A DNA stretch of 6,137 nt, taken from the NCBI GenBank assembly GCA_964455395.1, contig CAYVWB010000125.1, positions 1 through 6,137 on the forward strand, read 5' to 3'. A model generated the notes under the pieces. That model had not been told where the DNA came from. It searched no databases and saw only the letters and a list, made by a program, of their open reading frames with translations. The DNA is from CAYVWB01 sp964455395. GTDB lineage: Bacteria > Desulfobacterota > Desulfovibrionia > Desulfovibrionales > Desulfovibrionaceae. The position numbers were made by a program, and so were the translations under genes. This document shows, piece by piece, positions 1 through 4,910 of the stretch; position 1 is the first letter of the stretch, and the number at the start of each line of letters is the position of its first letter.

Positions 1-491
1 CGCCGGCGCCGGCGCTCGCTCTGGCCGGAACGCCGTGGAAGGCCCTTTCCCCGGAACAGCAGCAGGTGTTGAACCGCTTCGCCGACTCCTGGGACGCCTT
101 GTCTCCCGAGCGTCAACAGAACTTGGCGCGGGGCGCGCAACGGTGGCTCTCCCTTACCCCTGAAGAACGCGAGCGCATGCAGGCGCGTTTCCGGAGCTGG
201 CAGGAGAAGTCGCCCGCAGAGAAAGAGCGAATCCGCCAGCGATTTCAATGGTTTCGAAGCCTCCCCCCGGAGGAGCAGGAACGGCTCCGCAACGCCCGAC
301 AGCGCTTTCGGAACATGGACGAAGAGCAACGCCAACGCCTGCGCGAGCGGTTTCAGTCCATGACGCCGGAGGAGCGCGCCCGGTTGCGCGAACGAATTCG
401 GGAACGGCGCGAGCAACGCATGGAGCGCCTGCGCACCCTCCCACCCGAGCAGAGAGAGCGCCTGCGGCGGTTCCTCCAGGAGACGGAATAG
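1..491 (+). CDS. DUF3106-type Arg/Glu-rich helical repeat protein, probably exported (5' end missing)
   Basis: The frame is open from the window's left edge (first whole codon at 3) to the TAG at 489-491, giving 162 visible residues, so the true start lies outside. A GTG at 66 could be read as a start but would cut through the first repeat, so I reject it. The first residues, PAPALALAG, look like the end of a signal peptide with an A-L-A cleavage site, suggesting a periplasmic or exported protein. The rest is a run of motifs of the form (L/M)-(S/T/P)-P-E-(E/Q/R)-(R/Q)-x-R-(L/M)-x-x-R-(F/A)-x-x-(W/F), repeated every 18 residues five times, then a 15-residue and a 26-residue version, then a last copy. 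This is the pattern of DUF3106 proteins, whose biochemical role is not established. The composition (mostly R, E, Q) predicts a long highly charged helix. The next gene to the right converges on it. The repeat pattern is seen directly; export is inferred from a partial signal. Confidence 0.8.
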   Translation, partial: PAPALALAGTPWKALSPEQQQVLNRFADSWDALSPERQQNLARGAQRWLSLTPEERERMQARFRSWQEKSPAEKERIRQRFQWFRSLPPEEQERLRNARQRFRNMDEEQRQRLRERFQSMTPEERARLRERIRERREQRMERLRTLPPEQRERLRRFLQETE

Positions 492-514
492 GCCTGCGTC
501 ACGCTCCGCCCCGA

Positions 515-580
515 CCCCGGACCACGCATGATCCCGCCCCGGGTCACGCCCCGGGTCACGCCCCGGACCACGCATGATCC
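515..580. repeat. Compact direct and tandem repeat cluster, CCCGGG-rich
   Basis: Starting 23 nt after the DUF3106 stop codon, the 20-mer ccccggaccacgcatgatcc occurs perfectly twice (515-534 and 561-580). Between the copies is a 12-bp tandem unit ccccgggtcacg at 537-548 and 549-560, and the second 20-mer begins with a two-mismatch version of it (561-572). The CCCGGG cores at 538-543 and 550-555 are self-complementary and can pair with each other across a 6-nt loop, so a stable RNA hairpin is possible. No T-run follows, so a classical intrinsic terminator is not shown. The cluster may be a 3'-end structure for the upstream transcript, a protein-binding array, or simple slippage-generated sequence. 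Confidence 0.75.
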
Positions 581-993
581 AAGCTGATTTCTGCACGACC
601 CGATATAGCCCTCCTCCGCCACCTCCCGAGACAGCGGGAGCAAGACGACGTCCCGCCTCGGCAAGGGGCTCCAGCCGTGCGCGTCGGAAGCGTCGGATCG
701 CTTCACACGTATATGACGACGGGATGACCTGGAATGATCGGGAAGGGCGCCTGCAAAACGGTGTGTCGTGATACAGACGACTTCAGCAAGCGCCACTCGG
801 TAACGTCTGTCGTCACGCAAGGACGCCGTGAAGACTGATACGTGTCGTGACGTTGAGTGATGATTCTCCACAGAACACCATGTCTTTCGATATGCAAACG
901 ACCACCGAGACAGAAATCAAGTCATGCATGTGTAGCTTCAACCAGTGATGATTTCACCACATCCCTCTGTTCAAGTACAAAGTGCATGTATCA
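581..993. other. Gene-poor intergenic stretch between convergent genes, AT-richer at its right end
   Basis: No convincing gene is present. The left part is GC-rich like the rest of the window, while the right part is clearly AT-richer: 60 G/C in 140 nt over 861-1000 by hand count. It contains short direct repeats: gtgtcgtga at 763-771 and 842-850, and agtgatgatt at 856-865 and 944-953, the latter pair continuing as a similar c/t-c-c-a-c-a tail. There is a 7-bp inverted repeat acagacg/cgtctgt (773-779 and 804-810, 24-nt loop) and a CATGCATG palindrome at 923-930. Both flanking genes end here, so a promoter is not required by their orientation. A small RNA, a degraded gene or a small peptide cannot be excluded. 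Confidence 0.6.
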
Positions 994-2688
994 TTACTCC
1001 AAAAATCCTGCCCGACGCGCCTTGTGCGCCACGGCGCGGCTTTTCTGCAACAAGTCACGCATGGCGGCCTCCTGGGTTACGCGGTGGATGGTGTGGACTT
1101 CCGCATCCGAGAAACAGCTTTCCAGTTTGAGCTTGTTGCCTTGGATGTGCGCTCGCTTGGCTGCATCGCTGGCCTGGTTCATGCTGGAATGCTGCATGTG
1201 CCGGATGAGGACGTGGCCGCAGTAGACAACAGGCCGCCCCACCAGGGCGCACCGCAGATCCCGCTCCAGGTCGTCGAACTGGCTGGGGTTGAACCGTACG
1301 TCGAAGCCGCCCACGGCCGCCAGGCTTGTCCGGGGCAGGAGGTGGCAGCACCCCGTGACCGAGGCGCAGGGGCGCTCGTAGGCGAAGAACTCCGGGTCGC
1401 GGCGGCCGAGGCCGTTGTCCACCGGAATGATGCGCTGCTCCGGGCGGTGTGGCGCGCGCAGGTTGGGGGCCTGCAGGTGGATGTCCGCAGCTTGGAGCCG
1501 CCACGGCGGGAGGGCGTCCGTCACGCGGCACCCCACCGCGCCGGCTTCCGGGTGGCGACCCGCCACGGCGATGAGCCTCTCCAGCCACGCGTCCGACTCG
1601 GGCAGGGCGTCGTCATCGAAAAAGACGACGAAGGGCGCTTGTTGCGCCGCCTCCTTGGCCAGGAGCCAGTTGCGGCCGGCCGGCGCGCCGATGTTCACCG
1701 GGGTGGCCTCGTGGAGGAAACGGCCTTGCGGCCAGGTTTCGGCATGCCGTGTGAGCACGGCGTTGGTCTCGTCCGTGGAGCCGTTGTCCAGGACGATGAC
1801 GAGGGCGCCATGCAGGGCAGTGGCCTTGAGCCGGGTGAGCGCTTGGTCCAGCACGGCGGCTTTGTTCCAGGAGTAGAGCAGGATGACGCTTTCTCGCGCG
1901 GCCTGGGCTGTGCTGGCGGGCGGTGGCGGTGGGGGGAAAAGCAAGTCGTGGAGGACGAGGGTGAGATTCGTCAGCCATGGCGCATGCGTCCAAAAGCGCA
2001 GGAAGGTCGTGCAGGCGGCGTCGAGGTCTCCCATGCGTATGGCCAGTTCGCCGCGCCAGAGGGTCTGCACTGCGCCGAAGGCCTCGGGGTCCACGGCGTC
2101 CACGAATGGCGCAGCCTCCGCCGGGGGCAACGCGCTCATGGCCCACTCGGCGGTCAGTCTGTCCACCAGCAGACCCGGCAATGCGCCGACGCGGCGCAGG
2201 GCCTCCAGCAGGCGGCGCGCTTCGTCCCAGGCGGCCATGTCCAGCAGGCGGTTGAAGGCGAGGTTCACGAAGAGCGGATGGGCCAGTCGCGCGGGGTCGT
2301 GCATGCGGGCTGCCAGTGTGGCGGCGTCGGCTTCGGCGCATTCTTCCCAGTCGGCCTGAAGCGCCTCGTCCGCCGGGGGCAGGGCGTCCATGCGTTGCCG
2401 AAGATGACGCGCCGCCATGCGCGCCGCCGGGGTCAGGGTCTGCAGCTGTTCCTGCACGGCGAGCAGGGAGTTGAGGTACGTGGGCTCCATGGGCTCTTCC
2501 TGCCACGCCCACTCCAGCAGGCTCACGAAGAAAGGGGTGACGACCGCGCCGTGCTCCGGGGACCCGGCGGCGTCTGCAGCCGTACGCGCCAGGACCTTGC
2601 GCAGAGGCCCCACGGCGCCGGCGCGCCACAAGGGAACGACGCGCGCCAGAGTCTTGAACGCCTGCGGGTCGGGGGGGAAGGGGAGCAT
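994..2688 (-). CDS. Two-part glycosyltransferase: N-terminal helical region plus family 2 (GT-A) domain, paralog A
   Basis: This 564-residue protein probably transfers a sugar from a nucleotide-sugar donor to an unknown acceptor. The ATG at 2686-2688 is chosen because GGAGG lies 7 nt upstream; the frame stays open a further 40 residues upstream, but those are Arg-rich and overlap the control region. Residues 1-250 are alpha-helical without a signal peptide or membrane segment, and the part around 209-245 resembles a TPR. A six-proline hinge (252-257) leads to the GT-A domain, about 266-480. It has DNGSTDET at 301-308 (donor-binding loop), NIGAPAGRNW at 332-341, the metal-binding DxD-type DDDA at 358-361, and ASVTGCCHL at 442-450. 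FNPSQFDDLERD (466-477) probably supplies the catalytic acid region, by analogy with rhamnosyl- and galactosyltransferase-like GT2 enzymes. It is divergent from, and paralogous to, the gene at 2873. Donor and acceptor are not predictable. A C7 run covers codons 4-6. Confidence 0.88.
   Translation of the reverse strand: MLPFPPDPQAFKTLARVVPLWRAGAVGPLRKVLARTAADAAGSPEHGAVVTPFFVSLLEWAWQEEPMEPTYLNSLLAVQEQLQTLTPAARMAARHLRQRMDALPPADEALQADWEECAEADAATLAARMHDPARLAHPLFVNLAFNRLLDMAAWDEARRLLEALRRVGALPGLLVDRLTAEWAMSALPPAEAAPFVDAVDPEAFGAVQTLWRGELAIRMGDLDAACTTFLRFWTHAPWLTNLTLVLHDLLFPPPPPPASTAQAARESVILLYSWNKAAVLDQALTRLKATALHGALVIVLDNGSTDETNAVLTRHAETWPQGRFLHEATPVNIGAPAGRNWLLAKEAAQQAPFVVFFDDDALPESDAWLERLIAVAGRHPEAGAVGCRVTDALPPWRLQAADIHLQAPNLRAPHRPEQRIIPVDNGLGRRDPEFFAYERPCASVTGCCHLLPRTSLAAVGGFDVRFNPSQFDDLERDLRCALVGRPVVYCGHVLIRHMQHSSMNQASDAAKRAHIQGNKLKLESCFSDAEVHTIHRVTQEAAMRDLLQKSRAVAHKARRAGFLE
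1263..1305 (-). repeat. Inverted repeat arm A1 (paired with 4319-4361)
   Basis: Read on the minus strand, this 43-nt block encodes the FDVRFNPSQFDDLE segment of glycosyltransferase A. It matches 4319-4361 at 41 of 43 positions by eye. The two differences are one synonymous Val codon change and one Phe/Tyr change. The arms are in opposite orientation and lie about 3 kb apart. Confidence 0.75.
1339..1368 (-). repeat. Inverted repeat arm B1 (paired with 4256-4285)
   Basis: This 30-nt block encodes the CASVTGCCHL segment of glycosyltransferase A. On the minus strand it matches 4256-4285 at 28 of 30 positions; both differences are synonymous. Confidence 0.7.
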
Positions 2689-2695
2689 CGGCTTG

Positions 2696-2700
2696 CCTCC
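2696..2700 (-). promoter_or_regulatory. Ribosome binding site GGAGG for glycosyltransferase A
   Basis: On the minus strand GGAGG is followed by 7 nt (caagccg) and ATG at 2688. This is a near-ideal Shine-Dalgarno sequence and decides the start over the farther upstream alternative at 2808, which begins within the opposite gene's leader. Confidence 0.8.
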
Positions 2701-2723
2701 GGGGTCGGAAAGGGGTAGCGGAT

Positions 2724-2739
2724 GACGGACGGACGGACG
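2724..2739. repeat. GACG tetranucleotide tandem repeat (4 copies)
   Basis: Four perfect copies of GACG lie in the divergent control region, 36 nt upstream of glycosyltransferase A's start and about 134 nt upstream of B's. Short tandem repeats between divergent promoters can change promoter spacing by slippage in some bacteria, but four copies is few and no such effect is shown here. Confidence 0.6.
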
Positions 2740-2857
2740 GGGCTTGCCGAGACATGTTTCGCGAGCCTCGGGCCGTTGTCGTCGCCGCCTTCGCCAAGCC
2801 GCGAGCATCGCCGGGGAGGACCGCTTCTGTCAACCTGGGGTCAGCCGATCTCGCCAC

Positions 2858-2864
2858 AGGGAAG
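2858..2864 (+). promoter_or_regulatory. Ribosome binding site AGGGAAG for glycosyltransferase B
   Basis: AGGGAAG lies 8 nt before the ATG at 2873. It is a moderate Shine-Dalgarno match. It favours this start over the in-frame TTG at 2744, whose additional 43 residues are Arg-rich and unlike the paralog's N-terminus. Confidence 0.6.
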
Positions 2865-2872
2865 CTCACGCC

Positions 2873-4606
2873 ATGCAGCCTTTCAGTTACGCCCCATTGC
2901 CTCTTCTCGTACGGCGCGGCCTGCTCGCCGGCGGCGTGGGGTGGCGGCATCTGTTCACCCTGGCGGAGCGGCTGCTGCAGGCGCCGGGGGAGCGTGTGGG
3001 GGAGCATCTCGCGTTGAGCGGCGAATTGGCTCAGGCCGCTTTCGAGCACAACCCCATGGATCCCACACTGGCCGCCTTGGCCGCGCCTGTGGTGACTGCG
3101 CTGGAACAGCGGGGGATAGGGGCGTATCCCATGGCCTCGATGATGCGCGCCGTGGCGCAAGGCGAATCCGCGCCGGAGGACGCCGCATCCCTGCAGGCGC
3201 TGAAGGCCGCCGGCGATCTGGATGGCGTGGCGGCGCTGCTTGAGACGATGATCCGCCAGGAGCCGGCGCGGTGGTTCTGGCGGCGGGAAGCGCAGATGCT
3301 GGGTCTCTACCGTGGAGACCTGACGTGGACGCGTGAGCGCATGGCCGGGGCTGCGCCGCCAGGAGGCGCGTGGACGGCGCATCGGTTGACGGCGGATCTC
3401 GCGTTCCTCGCCGGGGAGTACGACACGGCTCTGAAAGCCTACGCCCAGTGCCTGCGCGCTGGCGACTCCCCCCTCGTGCAGACCCGCTTGGCGGAAACGT
3501 TGCATCGCTTGGGTCGGGCGGACCAGGCCGTGGCGGTGTGGCGGAGGGCCCTGGCGGCGCGGCCGTGGCAGGTGAACCTGCTCTACCGGCTGCGGGACGC
3601 TTTGGCCGGCCACGATGGCGCCCCAGCCGCTCCTTCCGGCGGCCTCGGGGATGACGCGCCGGCGTCTTCTGTCGGGGTCGCTGACGTCAGCGTGCTTTTC
3701 TACACCTTCAACAAAGCCGACGACCTGGACGCGGCCTTGTCGGCCCTGGCCGCCACGGAAACGGGTGACGCACGCCACGGACGGGCCGGCCGCCTGATCC
3801 GCGTCTTGGACAACGGCTCCACGGACGAGACCCCCGCCGTATTGCGGAAGTGGGCTGCACGCTTTGGCGATGGCGCGGACTTCGGGGTGGTCCGTCTGCC
3901 CGTGAACATCGGGGCGCCGGCGGCGCGCAACTGGCTGGCGCAGTTGCCCGAGGTGCAGGCGCGGCCCTTCGTCGCCTTTCTGGATGACGACGCGCTGGTC
4001 CCCCCCGGCTGGCTGGACCGTCTGGGCGAGGCCGTTCGACGCCATCCCGACGCGGGCGTCTGGGGGTGCAAGGTCGCAGGCGCGGCGGGCTGGGGCAACC
4101 CGGTGGTGCTGCAGAGCGTGGATCTCCACCTGGAGGCCCCCCCGGACGCCATGGAGCCGGCGCAACCCGGCGGCCTGCAGTACGCGCGGCGCTTCATGGT
4201 CACCAGCATCCACCACCAGGAGCTCGACTTCGGCCAGTTCGACTACATCCGGCCGTGCGCCTCGGTAACGGGGTGTTGCCACCTCTTCCGGACGACGACG
4301 CTGAACGAATCCGGCCCCTTCGACGTCCGGTTCAACCCCAGCCAGTACGACGACCTGGAGCACGACCTGCGGCTCTGCCTGCAGGACAGGCCGCCTGTCT
4401 ACACGGGGTGGCTGGCCGTGGGGCATATCAAGCGCGAGGGAACCGCGCGCCGTCGGGAGGACCAGTCCATGGCCGGCGCCATGGCCAACCTCTACAAACT
4501 GCAGATGCGTTACACCGAGGCGGAGTTCGACGCCATGCGTGATCGCCAGGCCGCGCTCCTGGAAGAGGACGCAGCTGCGGCGTGGGACGTCGTCCTCGGG
4601 CGCTGA
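2873..4606 (+). CDS. Two-part glycosyltransferase: N-terminal helical/TPR-like region plus family 2 (GT-A) domain, paralog B
   Basis: This 577-residue protein has the same architecture as the divergent gene on its left. Residues 1-245 are alpha-helical; about 172-240 read as two TPR-like helix pairs (LAFLAGEYDTALKAYAQCL, then LAETLHRLGRADQAVAVWRRAL), a fold usually used for protein contacts. A flexible Ala/Gly/Pro linker (245-268) precedes the GT-A domain at about 270-500. Key motifs are DNGSTDET at 313-320, VNIGAPAARNW at 344-354, DDDA at 371-374 (metal/nucleotide-sugar binding), ASVTGCCHLF at 463-472, and FNPSQYDDLEHDLR at 487-500. No signal peptide or membrane helix is seen, so it should act in the cytoplasm. 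Compared with paralog A it has a longer loop before the DNGSTDET strand (about 295-308). C7 runs occur at 4000-4006 and 4137-4143. Substrates are unknown; similar GT2 enzymes modify O-antigen, capsule or flagellin, but nothing adjacent says which. Confidence 0.88.
   Translation: MQPFSYAPLPLLVRRGLLAGGVGWRHLFTLAERLLQAPGERVGEHLALSGELAQAAFEHNPMDPTLAALAAPVVTALEQRGIGAYPMASMMRAVAQGESAPEDAASLQALKAAGDLDGVAALLETMIRQEPARWFWRREAQMLGLYRGDLTWTRERMAGAAPPGGAWTAHRLTADLAFLAGEYDTALKAYAQCLRAGDSPLVQTRLAETLHRLGRADQAVAVWRRALAARPWQVNLLYRLRDALAGHDGAPAAPSGGLGDDAPASSVGVADVSVLFYTFNKADDLDAALSALAATETGDARHGRAGRLIRVLDNGSTDETPAVLRKWAARFGDGADFGVVRLPVNIGAPAARNWLAQLPEVQARPFVAFLDDDALVPPGWLDRLGEAVRRHPDAGVWGCKVAGAAGWGNPVVLQSVDLHLEAPPDAMEPAQPGGLQYARRFMVTSIHHQELDFGQFDYIRPCASVTGCCHLFRTTTLNESGPFDVRFNPSQYDDLEHDLRLCLQDRPPVYTGWLAVGHIKREGTARRREDQSMAGAMANLYKLQMRYTEAEFDAMRDRQAALLEEDAAAAWDVVLGR
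4256..4285 (+). repeat. Inverted repeat arm B2 (paired with 1339-1368)
   Basis: This is the counterpart of the B1 arm, encoding CASVTGCCHL in glycosyltransferase B. A third shared block, perfectly identical over 26 nt, encodes the DNGSTDET motif: 1765-1790 on the minus strand and 3807-3832 on the plus strand. Confidence 0.7.
4319..4361 (+). repeat. Inverted repeat arm A2 (paired with 1263-1305)
   Basis: This block encodes FDVRFNPSQYDDLE in glycosyltransferase B. It is nearly identical in DNA to the reverse complement of 1263-1305, although the sequence on either side has diverged strongly. Confidence 0.75.
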
Positions 4607-4910
4607 CTCGCGATCGCCGTCTCGTCCCGTCCCCCGTCCCTCCTCCTTTCCGTCACCTGCCCGGGACGCGCCGAGAGAATGATTCGTGCTCGTCGAGCCT
4701 GGGACAAGAAATCGGCCCCGGCTGTTTCTGAATCACGTCCCATTCGCCCCATTCACGCCGGCCGCCCCATGCCGAACCCCATGGAGACCCGGGGAGCCGC
4801 GCCCTGGCGCGCGGAGAGCGAGGCCTCCCTTGCCTCGCAGGCGGTCGAGCGAGTGCAGCGCCGGCCGCCAGTGGCAAGGCCGCCCACCATGGGGGGCTCG
4901 GCGACGGGCG
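4607..4910. other. Convergent intergenic region without a recognisable gene
   Basis: This lies between the stop of glycosyltransferase B and the stop of the histidine kinase gene. Open frames here are Arg/Ala/Pro-rich and lack ribosome binding sites. A GCGATCGC palindrome (4610-4617) follows four nucleotides after the glycosyltransferase stop, and one hairpin is present at 4818-4838. Nothing else is recognised. Confidence 0.6.
4818..4838. terminator. Candidate transcription-ending hairpin between convergent genes
   Basis: GCGAGGC at 4818-4824 pairs perfectly with GCCTCGC at 4832-4838 across a 7-nt loop. Its place between two converging genes suits a bidirectional terminator. No T-run follows on either strand, so it does not meet the usual intrinsic terminator pattern and may be incidental in GC-rich DNA. 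Confidence 0.3.

Larger units (their letters stand above)
2689..2872. promoter_or_regulatory. Shared control region between divergent glycosyltransferase genes
   Basis: The 184 bp between the two start codons must hold the promoters for both glycosyltransferase genes, unless either is read from an internal or distant promoter. I could not recognise a convincing sigma-70, sigma-28 or sigma-54 promoter by eye. Visible features are the two ribosome binding sites, a GACG tetranucleotide run (2724-2739) and the octamer ggcttgcc twice in direct orientation (2690-2697 and 2741-2748). The arrangement would suit coordinated expression of the pair, which is an inference from position alone. Confidence 0.55.

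Noticed and set aside
66..68. GTG as start of the DUF3106-type protein
   Set aside because: The repeat and a signal-peptide-like end continue upstream in the same frame, so the start is outside the window.
537..572. CRISPR-like array in the 12-bp repeat cluster
   Set aside because: The units are directly adjacent with no unique spacers and are too short, and no cas gene is nearby.
353..871. Minus-strand open frame of 172 codons overlapping the DUF3106 gene end
   Set aside because: It runs antisense through the repetitive DUF3106 coding sequence, has no Shine-Dalgarno sequence and no recognisable domain. The Arg-rich C-terminal part is explained by the opposite strand.
982..2718. Long plus-strand open frame opposite glycosyltransferase A (578 codons)
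   Set aside because: It mirrors the real gene: GC-rich codons leave the antisense frame free of stops. The translation is Gly/Val/Arg/His/Gln-rich without recognisable motifs, and no ribosome binding site is seen.
2844..2849. GCCGAT resembling the -10 element of a flagellar sigma-28 promoter
   Set aside because: No TAAA-like -35 element lies at the proper distance and the match is only six bases, so it gives no support for flagellar control.
2744..2872. Upstream TTG start for glycosyltransferase B
   Set aside because: The additional 43 residues are Arg-rich and low in typical protein character, and a better-placed AGGGAAG and ATG exist at 2858-2875.
1613..4426. Very long minus-strand open frame (937 codons) across glycosyltransferase B and part of A
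   Set aside because: It covers both strongly supported genes in a wrong frame or strand, and its product is low-complexity Arg/Pro/Gly/Ala-rich. It would require one protein antisense to the conserved GT2 motifs.
4818..4838. Strong intrinsic terminator
   Set aside because: The stem is perfect but short (7 bp), and no T-run follows on either strand; kept only as a low-confidence candidate.
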